Assembly (NCBI GenBank): GCA_036274675.1
Contig: DASUFE010000059.1
Coordinates: 1-64,000, forward strand
Reading direction: 5' to 3'
Length of the DNA stretch: 64,000 nucleotides
From: DASUFE01 sp036274675
Lineage (GTDB): Bacteria > Pseudomonadota > Gammaproteobacteria > HTCC5015
Under the pieces are notes generated by a model, which ran no database searches, was not told the DNA's origin, and worked only from the letters and a program-made list of their open reading frames with translations. Shown piece by piece: positions 47,699-56,813 of this stretch. Both the position numbers and the translations under genes were made by a program. Numbering within the stretch: position 1 is the stretch's first letter; each line of letters starts with the position of its first letter.

Positions 47699-47702
<4 letters not shown>
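47007..47702 (+). CDS. hda: DnaA regulatory inactivator Hda
   Basis: The product is 231 aa, an AAA+ protein related to DnaA domain III. The N-terminal MQLPLNIQLP contains the QLPL type of beta-clamp-binding motif. Walker A is SEAGLGKTHLL, Walker B LICVDDLD and sensor 1 is near LVFAARR. With clamp-DNA, Hda stimulates ATP hydrolysis by DnaA and blocks re-initiation. It is coupled with the DUF2066 gene and converges on the DUF2069 gene with a 4-base overlap. Confidence 0.93.
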
Positions 47703-48669
<967 letters not shown>

Positions 48670-49029
48670 CTAGTCGAACAGGTTCAACACGGTCTCCGGG
48701 GGGCGGCCGATGATGGCCTTGCCACGGTAACTGACTATCGGACGTTCAATCAATATCGGATGTTCGATCATGATACGCAGCAATTCCCGGTCATTGTATT
48801 TGGGATCGTCCAGGCCCAGTTCTTTATACAGGGCTTCTTTTTTACGTAACAACTGCCGCGCACTCATACCCAGGGAATCGAGCAGGGTCTGCAACTCCTT
48901 GATCTGAGGAGGGTTCTTCAGGTACTCAATGACGGTTGGAGTGAGACCTCGCGCCTCCAGCAACGCCAGCGTCTGGCATGATTTGGTGCAGCGAGGATTA
49001 TGCAGGATGATTGGGGAGTCCGTGGTCAT
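48670..49029 (-). CDS. arsC: Arsenate reductase, glutaredoxin-dependent (ArsC family)
   Basis: The product is 119 aa. The active-site Cys14 is in NPRCTKSCQTL, with the VIEYLKNPP segment and the conserved Arg residues in IERPIVSYRGKAIIGRPPE. It reduces arsenate to arsenite using glutathione and glutaredoxin. No arsR, arsB or acr3 is next to it, so it may be a housekeeping member of the family (YffB/ArsC-like) rather than part of an arsenic island. It is first of the arsC-wrbA-DUF2069 unit. Confidence 0.93.
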   Translation of the reverse strand: MTTDSPIILHNPRCTKSCQTLALLEARGLTPTVIEYLKNPPQIKELQTLLDSLGMSARQLLRKKEALYKELGLDDPKYNDRELLRIMIEHPILIERPIVSYRGKAIIGRPPETVLNLFD

Positions 49030-49134
49030 TCGCAGCTTTCACTATTTATATTCGCCCGTTGCGGCCTGCAGCGGGAATCGATCACATTTTTGTAGGGGTA
49101 AGTTCCTTTTTAGCGGAGGAAAGTCTATCATCCC

Positions 49135-49163
49135 TTGACAGTCCAGGCGAAGGCAGGTAGTTT
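49135..49163 (+). promoter_or_regulatory. Candidate promoter of the LysM lipoprotein gene
   Basis: A perfect TTGACA (49135-49140), a 17-base spacer and TAGTTT (49158-49163) lie about 72 bases before the ATG. The -35 is perfect and the -10 is weak. Confidence 0.5.
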
Positions 49164-49235
49164 CTGCCCGCAATTTTACTTACTGAATTTCCACTAATAA
49201 TTAATTTGGGATACCCAGCTTTCTTGGAGATAAAC

Positions 49236-49661
49236 ATGAAAATAACGACCTCTTTGAAACAGCTCGCGATACTTATTCTGGCTTTGGGAGTGGCCGTGGG
49301 GTGCGCCAGCACCAAATCCAAGAAGGATACTACCGCTGCCGAAACTCCTCCGGCAGCGATGGATACCGCTGATAAGAACAGTAACGGCTCCGGTTCTTAT
49401 ACCGTGGTATCCGGCGACAATCTGTGGAATATTGCCAGCAGCAGCTCCATCTACGGTGATCCCTATAAATGGCCGCTGATCTACAAGGCCAACAAATCCA
49501 AGATTTCGGATGCCGACCTGATTTACCCCGGCCAGAACTTCGATATCGACCAGTCGCCTTCGTCAGGCGATGTCAGTGCCGCGGTCAATCATGCCAAGAC
49601 CCGCGGTGCGTGGTCGGTGGGCGCGGTCGAAGCTTCGGATACGGCCTATCTGTCCCGGTAA
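49236..49661 (+). CDS. LysM domain lipoprotein
   Basis: The product is 141 aa with a lipoprotein signal and lipobox VAVGC (Cys23), a Thr/Ala/Pro linker and one LysM domain (GSYTVVSGDNLWNIAS, YKWPLIYKANKSKISD, DLIYPGQNFDI). LysM binds the glycan strands of peptidoglycan, so this is a cell-wall-attached lipoprotein. The start at 49236 follows CTTGGAGAT and gives the signal peptide. A strong terminator follows, so it is monocistronic. Confidence 0.9.
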   Translation: MKITTSLKQLAILILALGVAVGCASTKSKKDTTAAETPPAAMDTADKNSNGSGSYTVVSGDNLWNIASSSSIYGDPYKWPLIYKANKSKISDADLIYPGQNFDIDQSPSSGDVSAAVNHAKTRGAWSVGAVEASDTAYLSR

Positions 49662-49682
49662 TCACGTTTTAACCAGCGACGG

Positions 49683-49708
49683 AAAAAGGGGCCTTGCGCC
49701 CCTTTTTT
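49683..49708 (+). terminator. Terminator after the LysM lipoprotein gene
   Basis: AAAAAGGGGC (49683-49692), a 5-base loop, GCCCCTTTTTT (49698-49708). This is a classic rho-independent terminator. Confidence 0.88.
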
Positions 49709-49735
49709 CGTTGGCGTTCCAGTTCCGGGGCCATC

Positions 49736-50005
49736 ATGAAAATATGTCGTCATTACCGTGTGAGCGGGCTGGTGCAAGGGGTTTTTTTCCGCGCCTCGAC
49801 TCGGGAAAAGGCCGCCGCACTGGGCCTGACCGGCTGGGTGCGCAACCTTGCCGACGGGCGCGTGGAAGCGGTCGCCTGCGGCGAAGGCCCGCAGCTGGAA
49901 TTGCTGGAACAATGGCTGCGGCGGGGTCCCGAACTCGCCAAAGTTGATTCTGTGCAAGTAACAGCGGAAGATTACATTCCATATACCGGGTTTGAAATCC
50001 GGTAA
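49736..50005 (+). CDS. acyP: Acylphosphatase
   Basis: The product is 89 aa. It has the acylphosphatase signature VSGLVQGVFFRASTREKA with the catalytic Arg, GWVRNLADGRVEAVACGE with the catalytic Asn, and the C-terminal strand TGFEIR. It hydrolyses acyl phosphates such as acetyl phosphate. ATG 49736 is chosen as the family N-terminus. The next gene starts 10 bases later, so the two are probably an operon. Confidence 0.95.
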   Translation: MKICRHYRVSGLVQGVFFRASTREKAAALGLTGWVRNLADGRVEAVACGEGPQLELLEQWLRRGPELAKVDSVQVTAEDYIPYTGFEIR

Positions 50006-50015
50006 GGGGTGAAAC

Positions 50016-51821
50016 ATGGTTGCAGAAGCGAAAGCTGCCAAGGGCCTGGTCCTGCAGGGCGCGGATAACCGGGTCGATGTCAAAGCCGTGCTGACGGGCC
50101 TGGAAGCGGAAGGGCTGCTCGCCAAGGACAAGGCCAGTCTCATGCGCAACGTAATCCGGCCGGAAGACACGAGGGACAAGGGCGCCGTCGAATTGCTGGC
50201 CAGCAAGAACCTGCCGAATGCCAAGGAACCCTCCAAAAAACTGAACCTGCCCTTTCTTTGCGAATGGCTGGCCCGGAAAACCGGCCTCGAATACTTCAAT
50301 ATCGATCCCCTCAAGGTCGATGTCGCCGCCGTCACCGCGGTGATGTCTTATGGCTATGCGCAGCGCTTCGGCATCCTGCCGGTGAAAGTGACGAACAGCG
50401 AAGTCACGGTCGCGACCGTGGAGCCTTTCCAGACGGACTGGATGACGGAAGTCGCCCGTATCTCGAACAAGCAGATCCTGCTGGTAATCGCCGATCCTGA
50501 AGATATCCGCCGTTACCAGGTCGAGTTTTACAACCTTTCGAAAAGCATACGCGGAGCCGCTGACCAGCACGGCCAGCGCAACAATGCCATCCAGAACCTG
50601 GAACAGCTCATGGAGCTGGGCAAGAAGGGCAGTCTGGATGCCAACAACCAGCACGTGGTCAGCATCGTCGACTGGCTGCTGCAGTATGCTTTCGACCAGC
50701 GAGCAAGTGACATACACCTGGAGCCGCGGCGCGCACTCGGCAACGTGCGCTTCCGCATCGACGGCGTCATGCACAAGGTCTATGAAATGCCGACTACCGT
50801 GATGACTGCCGTCACCAGCCGTATCAAAATACTCGGGCGCATGGATGTGGCTGAAAAACGCCGTCCGCAGGATGGCCGCCTCAAGACGCGCGACCAGGAA
50901 GGCGGCGAGGTCGAATTGCGGCTCTCCACCATGCCTACAGCCTTCGGCGAAAAGCTCGTCATGCGCATTTTCGACCCGGAAACCACCTCGAAGAGTTTCG
51001 AGGAGCTCGGTTTCAGCAAGCAGGACAGCGAGAAGTGGGAGAGCATGATCAACCAGCCGAACGGGATTATCCTGGTGACCGGCCCCACGGGTTCAGGCAA
51101 AACCACCACACTTTATTCCTCGCTCAAACTGCTGGCCACCCCTGACGTCAATGTCTGCACGATCGAGGATCCGATCGAAAACATCGAGCCCCAGTTCAAC
51201 CAGATGCAGGTGCAGCAAAATATCGAGCTGGACTTCGCGAGCGGTGTGCGCACCCTGCTGCGCCAGGACCCCGATATCATCATGGTCGGCGAGGTCCGGG
51301 ACATGGAAACGGCGCAGATGGCGATCCAGGCCTCGCTGACCGGCCATCTGGTTTTGTCCACGCTGCACACCAATGACGCAACCTCGGCCATCACACGTCT
51401 GGTGGAGATCGGCCTGCCGCACTATCTGATTAATGCTTCATTGCTCGGTGTGATGGCGCAGCGACTGGTGCGAACGCTCTGCCCGGGCTGCAAGCGGCCG
51501 GCCAGGCTCGATGAAGACGCCTGGAACGGCCTCGTGGCGCCATGGAAGGCGGTGCCTCCCAAGACGGTGTACGAAGCCGTCGGCTGTCTCGAATGCCGCC
51601 AGACCGGTTTCCGCGGTCGCATCGGTATTTATGAGATTTTCCTGATGACGGATAATTTGAAAACAATCAACAAGCCGGGTACCGATCTGATCGAATTCCG
51701 CAAGCATGCGCTAAAGGACGGCATGATACCGCTGCGCCTGAGCGGCGCGCAGAAAGTGGCGGCGGGGCTCACCACCATAGCCGAGGTGCTGAAGGTGGCG
51801 CCGCCCTCAATCGGGCTTTAA
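50016..51821 (+). CDS. GspE/PilB family secretion or pilus assembly ATPase
   Basis: The product is 601 aa. An N-terminal MshEN-like region (about 75-170) precedes the ATPase core, with Walker A GPTGSGKTTT (about 356-363), an Asp box, Walker B DIIMVGEVRD (about 422-431) and the His box LSTLHTNDA. Two CxxC pairs at about 489/492 and 524/527 bind zinc. It is a hexameric ATPase of type II secretion or type IV pilus systems. No pilC, pilD, gsp or pilin gene is nearby, so it is an orphan whose partners lie elsewhere, or it has an independent role. Confidence 0.88.
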   Translation: MVAEAKAAKGLVLQGADNRVDVKAVLTGLEAEGLLAKDKASLMRNVIRPEDTRDKGAVELLASKNLPNAKEPSKKLNLPFLCEWLARKTGLEYFNIDPLKVDVAAVTAVMSYGYAQRFGILPVKVTNSEVTVATVEPFQTDWMTEVARISNKQILLVIADPEDIRRYQVEFYNLSKSIRGAADQHGQRNNAIQNLEQLMELGKKGSLDANNQHVVSIVDWLLQYAFDQRASDIHLEPRRALGNVRFRIDGVMHKVYEMPTTVMTAVTSRIKILGRMDVAEKRRPQDGRLKTRDQEGGEVELRLSTMPTAFGEKLVMRIFDPETTSKSFEELGFSKQDSEKWESMINQPNGIILVTGPTGSGKTTTLYSSLKLLATPDVNVCTIEDPIENIEPQFNQMQVQQNIELDFASGVRTLLRQDPDIIMVGEVRDMETAQMAIQASLTGHLVLSTLHTNDATSAITRLVEIGLPHYLINASLLGVMAQRLVRTLCPGCKRPARLDEDAWNGLVAPWKAVPPKTVYEAVGCLECRQTGFRGRIGIYEIFLMTDNLKTINKPGTDLIEFRKHALKDGMIPLRLSGAQKVAAGLTTIAEVLKVAPPSIGL

Positions 51822-51832
51822 AAATCCCTCTC

Positions 51833-51861
51833 GCGAGTTCGCAAAGAACGCTAAGTTAAGA
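51833..51861. repeat. Fragment of a CTCTCGC-type repeat arm
   Basis: CTCTCGCGAGTTCGCAAAGA (from about 51829) and CGCTAAG resemble a single arm of the AAGGCGC-type intergenic repeats. No matching opposite arm is seen close by. Confidence 0.35.
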
Positions 51862-51868
51862 AGAAGCT

Positions 51869-52168
51869 AACCACAGAGGGCATAGAGTACACAGTGAAAT
51901 TGATGTGAGGAGCTTGGGGGTTTTAAAGATTATTGTGAAGGCGGTATGAATGTATTCAATAAGAAGAATGAGCTTCTTAAAAAAGGATATCGCCATGTTT
52001 CACAGATGATTGCAATAAACTCAGGTCGGGCGAATTCTTGATTGTTTAATATATCCCATCCAAAATTTTTTGATGCTGAGAGAAAAGTGTGTATCCATAG
52101 GGTGGATTTGCGTGGTTAGCATTTAAATTGACTATTAATTCTCGGCATCCTCGGTGCTCTCTGTGGTT
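51869..52168. repeat. Intergenic inverted repeat, copy 6 (AACCACAGAG type), 240-base spacer
   Basis: Left arm 51869-51897 begins AACCACAGAGGGCATAGAG and right arm 52139-52168 ends GTGCTCTCTGTGGTT; about 20 of 30 positions are complementary. The arms match the copy at 29095-29172. The right arm ends 10 bases before the YgjV-like ATG. The spacer is much longer than in the other copies and is AT-rich. Confidence 0.6.
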
Positions 52169-52177
52169 AATTCGTAA

Positions 52178-52684
52178 ATGGATAATTTCCTTGTTTCGCA
52201 GGTTCTGGCCGGGGTTGCCTTCGGGTTCGGCATGTGCTCGTTCCAGTTCGGGGTGCGGCGGCATATTCTGTGGTGCTGGTCGGCGTCGGCCTTCTTCAAC
52301 GCGCTGCATTTTCTGGTGCTTGGCCAGATCACGGCCGGAGTGCTGATTCTGACCACCTGCGTGCGCTTCATGACGGCTTCCTTCACCACGGACCGGCGCC
52401 TGATGTATTTGTTTATCGTCATACTGCTCGCGGGATTTGCGATTACCTTCAGGAGTCCCGTATCCTTGCTGGCGGTCGGCGCCGCGCTGCTCGGTACCTG
52501 GGGGGCCTTCCAGTCGGACGACCGGCGCATCCGCATCGCGCTGGTGCTGTGCTCGACGAGCTGGATCGTACACAATACGCTGATCGGTTCTCCCGTCGCG
52601 GCCCTGATGGAAACCGCCTTCCTGTTGAGTAATCTGGTGGGCTGGTGGCGTTTTTATTCCTTCGGCTGGCAGCGGCGCAAATAA
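52178..52684 (+). CDS. YgjV-like inner-membrane protein
   Basis: The product is 168 aa, strongly hydrophobic with about five to six membrane segments. The pattern of QVLAGVAFGFGMCSFQFGVRRHILWCWSASAFFNALHF and the later STSWIVHNTLIGSPVAALMETAFLLSNLVGWWR matches the YgjV (Imp-YgjV) family in size and motif order. The function is unknown. The start codon is 10 bases from a repeat arm, so its 5' leader is made of repeat sequence. Confidence 0.75.
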   Translation: MDNFLVSQVLAGVAFGFGMCSFQFGVRRHILWCWSASAFFNALHFLVLGQITAGVLILTTCVRFMTASFTTDRRLMYLFIVILLAGFAITFRSPVSLLAVGAALLGTWGAFQSDDRRIRIALVLCSTSWIVHNTLIGSPVAALMETAFLLSNLVGWWRFYSFGWQRRK

Positions 52685-52730
52685 CGGGCGAATGGAATCG
52701 GAAAAAACTGGTTATATGAAAGGGGGATGC

Positions 52731-53606
52731 GTGCGCAGAGTTTATTGCTGGCTGATATGCCAGTTTTGCATCATGATGCTTGGGGGTTGCGGATTGCCAA
52801 GGAACCAGATCGCGGCCACCCATGCCTTTGGCAATGCCACGGCGATCCTGGGTGCGCTTGGGGAGGAAGAATTCGTTGGTATTCGCCAGGGCATCATCGA
52901 CATGAATGCGGGATTGCTGGCGCTGGATTCCGCCAAGACCACCGCCAATCTGACGCTGGAGGGACCCACCAGCATGGCGGCGACCGCCAAACGCGTCGCC
53001 TCCGCGAAAGCCCTCAAAAATTACGGCGAGTTGCTGCTGGCTCTTGCTACTGCGGAACCACAGGTTGGATTGCAGAAGGCTGCGCAGGCGTTTGCCGACA
53101 GCATGAATTCCGCTCTGGGTGACGAGTGGGCCCAAGCGCAGCAGCATGCGGTGGCGGAAATTATCACCGGCGCCGGTTCGCTGTTTCTGGAACGTAAAAA
53201 GGCTTCGGCGGTAAGGCGCATTGTTCCGGCTTATGAGAAGCCGGTGGATGAACTGGCCTCCCTGCTGGCGACCGATTTTTCCCTGGATGAAGAGGGATTC
53301 CTGCAGGCTTACGATATCACCGCAAGGCGTTTGAAGAACGCGGCGATCCGTGTGATTAATTCGGGAACCCGATATTCCCTGGCCGAGCGTGATTCCGCGG
53401 TGCGCGGGTACCGAATGGCGGAAACCGCCCTTGCCCGCGCCGCCGAACTGCAGGGGCGCTTTGCCGCTTCGATTGAAACGTTTAGAAAGGCGAACCGCGG
53501 TCTGGCTGAAGCAATTAAAAACCGCGAATACGATCTGAATGATATCAAGGATTACGCCAAACAGATCCGCGCATTGGCCGATGCCTATCAGGTTCTGACC
53601 AGGTGA
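52731..53606 (+). CDS. Putative helical lipoprotein of unknown function
   Basis: The product is about 291 aa. GTG 52731 follows AAAGGGGGAT and gives a compact lipoprotein signal (RRVYCWLICQFCIMMLGGC); ATGs at 52692 and 52716 are longer alternatives with weaker sites. The mature part is almost all alpha-helical and charged, with no membrane segment. I see no known motif. The next gene, also helical, starts 14 bases later, so the two probably act together. The lipobox has Gly before Cys and no Asp at +2, which would favour the outer membrane. Confidence 0.65.
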   Translation: MRRVYCWLICQFCIMMLGGCGLPRNQIAATHAFGNATAILGALGEEEFVGIRQGIIDMNAGLLALDSAKTTANLTLEGPTSMAATAKRVASAKALKNYGELLLALATAEPQVGLQKAAQAFADSMNSALGDEWAQAQQHAVAEIITGAGSLFLERKKASAVRRIVPAYEKPVDELASLLATDFSLDEEGFLQAYDITARRLKNAAIRVINSGTRYSLAERDSAVRGYRMAETALARAAELQGRFAASIETFRKANRGLAEAIKNREYDLNDIKDYAKQIRALADAYQVLTR

Positions 53607-53620
53607 CCTAAGGAGCGATT

Positions 53621-53914
53621 ATGGATTTGGGTAAGGAATTGCAGGGTTTGATCCGGGATATGGAAAAACTGCGTGATTCACAGCAGCCGCCGGATGACAG
53701 GTTGTTGGAACTGCTGGATCGTCTTTGCCAGCAGAAGCTCGACTTGGTGAAGGCCAGGATCGATTTCACTACCGACAAATATCAGGGCGCGTTCGCTGCT
53801 CTGAAAGATGCCGCCGCTATAACCCGTGGCGTCATTTCGGATCTGACGAAACTTGAGGAAGCGCTGCGGAAGATAGCGAAGGTCGTCGGCAAGATCGCCG
53901 ACCTTATCGATTAA
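53621..53914 (+). CDS. Small helical protein of unknown function
   Basis: The product is 97 aa, entirely helical and amphipathic, with heptad-like hydrophobic spacing (IRDMEKLRDSQQ, LLDRLCQQKLDLVKARIDF, LTKLEEALRKIAKVVGKIADLID). There is no signal peptide, so it is probably cytoplasmic, or exported by an unknown route. AGGAG precedes the ATG. It is paired with the lipoprotein gene upstream. I do not recognise it; it could be a coiled-coil partner or a small toxin-antitoxin-like protein, with no evidence for either. Confidence 0.65.
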   Translation: MDLGKELQGLIRDMEKLRDSQQPPDDRLLELLDRLCQQKLDLVKARIDFTTDKYQGAFAALKDAAAITRGVISDLTKLEEALRKIAKVVGKIADLID

Positions 53915-53940
53915 AGGACCGGTGATTCCTGACGGCGCTG

Positions 53941-54558
53941 CTAGCGCCGGAACCACTTCTCGCTGAGCGCGGTAAAGACCTTGTCCGGATATTTGCGTTT
54001 TCCCATGCTGCCGTTATAGCGTGCCAGCGCCGTCCGCAGGTCGCCGCCGGACTTGTCCAGATAATATTTCAGGATCGTACAGCCGATGCGCAGGTTGGTG
54101 GTAATCTCGAACAGGTTGTCGTCGGGGCGTTTGAGTTCGCGCAGCCAGAAGGGCATGACCTGCATCAGACCGAGCGCGCCGACGCGCGAGATGGCGAAGC
54201 GGTCGAAACGGCTTTCGATGTCGATCACCGCCAGCACCAGCTCGGGATGGAGCTGCGCCCGCGTCGCCTCGTAATGCACGGCCTTCAGTATGTCCAGCCG
54301 TTCCCGCGTGTCGCTGACATAGGGAGTGAGGCGCGTGGACATATCGAGCAGCCAGACTTCCGCTTCGAAGCGGTCGTCGAAGCTGTCGCTGGAGGAAACG
54401 GCCTCCAGCAGCAGCTTGCGTAATTCATCCGGAACCTCGCTCTCGGCAATACCGGGTTGGGCGGGAGTGGGTGCCGGTAGCAGCAGCGTGCAGAAAACCA
54501 GAACCCGGAGCGCGGAGCACCCGGTAAACCCAATTGCATTCCCGGCCGCCAGCTTCAT
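53941..54558 (-). CDS. Lytic murein transglycosylase (SLT domain)
   Basis: The product is 205 aa with an N-terminal signal sequence (about 1-34). The SLT domain has the catalytic Glu in [26 protein letters not shown] and the substrate groove segment [16 protein letters not shown]. It cleaves peptidoglycan to form 1,6-anhydro-muropeptides. It resembles small MltE/Slt-like enzymes. The start overlaps the proS stop by 4 bases. Confidence 0.9.
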   Translation of the reverse strand: MKLAAGNAIGFTGCSALRVLVFCTLLLPAPTPAQPGIAESEVPDELRKLLLEAVSSSDSFDDRFEAEVWLLDMSTRLTPYVSDTRERLDILKAVHYEATRAQLHPELVLAVIDIESRFDRFAISRVGALGLMQVMPFWLRELKRPDDNLFEITTNLRIGCTILKYYLDKSGGDLRTALARYNGSMGKRKYPDKVFTALSEKWFRR

Positions 54559-56261
54559 ATATTTTTCTTTTTGATCTCCTGCAGCAGGTCTTTAAGCGGC
54601 AGCAGGCCTTCGTCGGTGCCCCGGCGGTTCTTGTATTCGACCACTCCCGCGTCCAGGTTCTTTTCGCTCAGCACCAGGCGGTGTGGAATACCGATCAGTT
54701 CCATGTCGGCGAACATGACGCCCGGTCGCGCCTCGCGGTCGTCCAGCAATACGTCGTAACCGGCATTCTGCAGTTGGTTGTAAACGTCCTCGACGGCGGC
54801 ACGTAGTTTTTCCGAGCGTTGCAGGCCAATGGGGACGAGCGCAATCTGAAAGGGCGCCAGCGGCGCGGGCCAGACGATGCCCTGTGCATCGTGATTTTGT
54901 TCGATCGCGGCAGCGACGATACGGGTAACGCCGATGCCGTAGCAGCCCATCTGCATGACGACCGATTTCCCGGACTCGTCGAGCACCGCCGCGTTCATGG
55001 CCTTGCTGTACTTGTCGCCGAGCTGGAAGATGTGTCCTACCTCGATGCCGCGCACGATTTTGAGTGTGCCTTTGCCATCAGGGCTCGGATCGCCTTCAAC
55101 CGCGTTCCGGATATCGGCGACCTTCGGCAGCACGACATCGCGTTCCCAGTTGAGCCCGGTCCAGTGCTTGCCATTCTGGTTGGCGCCGCTGACGAAATCC
55201 GCCACCTGCAGTGCATCACGGTCCGCGATCACCGGTATTTTCAGGTCTTTGGGTCCGATAAAACCGGGCACGCATCCGATGACGCGCTGCACGGTTGCTT
55301 CGTCGACCATCCGCAGCGGAGAGGCGACTTCCGGCAGCTTGGCGGCCTTGACTTCGTTCAGGGTGTGATCACCGCGCAGCACCAGCGCGACGATCTCGCT
55401 ATCACAGCCTTTTACCAGCAGGGTTTTGACGCAGCGTTGCGGCGGGACTTTCAGGAAAGACGAAACTTCTTCGATGGTTTTCTGCGTGGGAGTATCGACC
55501 AGTTGTGGTTTGGCCTGGGGCGCCGGGCGTTTCCCGGCAGGCTGGGCTGCGCTCGCCATCTCCAGATTGGCCGCATAATCGCTCCCCGTCGAAAACACGA
55601 TCGCGTCTTCGCCGCTGTCGGCCAGCACATGGAATTCCTGCGAGCGGTTGCCGCCGATGGCCCCTGAATCCGCCGCGACGGCGCGGAAGTCGAGCCCCAT
55701 GCGCGAGAACATCCGGCTGTAGGCCTCGTACATCTTGTCGTAGGTTTCCAGCAGGGAGGCCTCGTCCATGTGGAAGGAATAGGCGTCTTTCATGATGAAT
55801 TCGCGGGCGCGCATCACGCCGAAACGCGGTCTGATTTCGTCGCGGAACTTAAGCTGAATCTGATAGTAGTTAACCGGCAGCTGCTTGTAACTGTTCAGCT
55901 CGCGCCGCGCGTAATCAGTGATGACTTCCTCATGCGTGGGACCATAGCAGTACTGGCGCTCGGCGGAGTCCGTCATTTTGAGCAGCAGGGGTCCAAAAGC
56001 GTCCCAGCGGCCGGTTTCCTGCCACAGTTCCGCCGGCAGCACGGTCGGCATCAGCACTTCGAGGGCCCCGGCCCGGTTCATCTCCTCGCGGATAATGTTT
56101 TCGACCTTGCGCAGCACGCGCAACCCGAGCGGCATCCAGGTGTACAGGCCGGAGCCCAGTTTGCGGATAAGGCCCGCGCGCAGCATCAGCTGGTGACTGA
56201 TGATTTCGGCTTCGGCGGGCGTCTGCTTGGAAGTGGATATGGGAAACTGTGTGGTACGCAT
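54555..56261 (-). CDS. proS: Prolyl-tRNA synthetase, bacterial type with editing domain
   Basis: The product is 568 aa. Class II motif 1 is near [28 protein letters not shown], motif 2 near [21 protein letters not shown], and motif 3 is near [13 protein letters not shown]. An insertion domain between motifs 2 and 3 (about 225-395) is the INS editing domain that removes misacylated Ala. The anticodon domain is at the C-terminus. It is the essential enzyme that charges tRNA-Pro. It follows the DUF4124 gene by 14 bases. Confidence 0.97.
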   Translation of the reverse strand: MRTTQFPISTSKQTPAEAEIISHQLMLRAGLIRKLGSGLYTWMPLGLRVLRKVENIIREEMNRAGALEVLMPTVLPAELWQETGRWDAFGPLLLKMTDSAERQYCYGPTHEEVITDYARRELNSYKQLPVNYYQIQLKFRDEIRPRFGVMRAREFIMKDAYSFHMDEASLLETYDKMYEAYSRMFSRMGLDFRAVAADSGAIGGNRSQEFHVLADSGEDAIVFSTGSDYAANLEMASAAQPAGKRPAPQAKPQLVDTPTQKTIEEVSSFLKVPPQRCVKTLLVKGCDSEIVALVLRGDHTLNEVKAAKLPEVASPLRMVDEATVQRVIGCVPGFIGPKDLKIPVIADRDALQVADFVSGANQNGKHWTGLNWERDVVLPKVADIRNAVEGDPSPDGKGTLKIVRGIEVGHIFQLGDKYSKAMNAAVLDESGKSVVMQMGCYGIGVTRIVAAAIEQNHDAQGIVWPAPLAPFQIALVPIGLQRSEKLRAAVEDVYNQLQNAGYDVLLDDREARPGVMFADMELIGIPHRLVLSEKNLDAGVVEYKNRRGTDEGLLPLKDLLQEIKKKNI

Positions 56262-56275
56262 GCGGTTCTTTCTTG

Positions 56276-56734
56276 TTATTTACAATTTTTTTTCAGGCTC
56301 TCGCGCAGTTCCTTCACTTCGGCCTCCCTTTCCTCCGCGGTCAGGACCGCGGGTTCACCGCCGTCTTCGCTCGCGCGGCGCACCACCGGTTTGGTGGTCA
56401 GGGTCTCAACGTCCTGGCGCATCTGCTCGCATTGTTTCTTGCGATCGGCCTCCGCCTTCTGCATTTTTTTCTGGTCTTCCTCGGCGGTTTTTCTTTCCTC
56501 GCGGCGCTCGTTGAAAGCGGCTGCAGCGTCCTTGGTTTTCTGGCCGGTGCTGTCGTTGGCCGAACGCCGTTGGGGTGTTTTGAGTTTTTCCGCGCCCTGG
56601 GCGCCGGACGGGGGCGGGGACTGCGAATAGACGGTTTCGCCGTTTTCGTCGGTATATTTATAGGTAGCGGAATGGGCGGTCAAAGCCGTTGTCATCAGGG
56701 CGCACAGCAAAGCGGGCAGGAGAGGATATCGCAT
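56276..56734 (-). CDS. DUF4124 domain-containing periplasmic protein
   Basis: The product is 152 aa with a signal peptide (about 1-22, ending LTAHSA). The DUF4124 domain is the short [19 protein letters not shown] segment, common in exported proteobacterial proteins, followed by a long charged helical tail rich in Glu, Lys and Arg. ATG 56734 follows GAGGTGG; an ATG three codons upstream is less likely. The function is unknown. It lies between phoH and proS in one leftward unit. Confidence 0.85.
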   Translation of the reverse strand: MRYPLLPALLCALMTTALTAHSATYKYTDENGETVYSQSPPPSGAQGAEKLKTPQRRSANDSTGQKTKDAAAAFNERREERKTAEEDQKKMQKAEADRKKQCEQMRQDVETLTTKPVVRRASEDGGEPAVLTAEEREAEVKELRESLKKNCK

Positions 56735-56813
56735 AACAACCACCTCGGTTCGGAATGGGTTGCCAGGGATTATAACGCAGCTTTGTTGTTATGTGCTTTG
56801 ATCTATAGGTGGA

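Larger units (their letters stand above)
51822..52177. other. AT-rich gene-poor island between the GspE-like and YgjV-like genes
   Basis: A 356-base gap, more AT-rich than its neighbours. It holds a pair of AACCACAG inverted arms (51869-51897 and 52139-52168) and between them one short frame, 51946-52041, of 31 codons (MNVFNKKNELLKKGYRHV), with a weak GAAGGCGGT upstream. I do not call it a gene. No other feature is seen. Confidence 0.4.

Noticed and set aside
51946..52041. 31-codon open frame in the AT-rich island as a gene
   Set aside because: Too short, with only a weak ribosome-binding site and no recognised motif.
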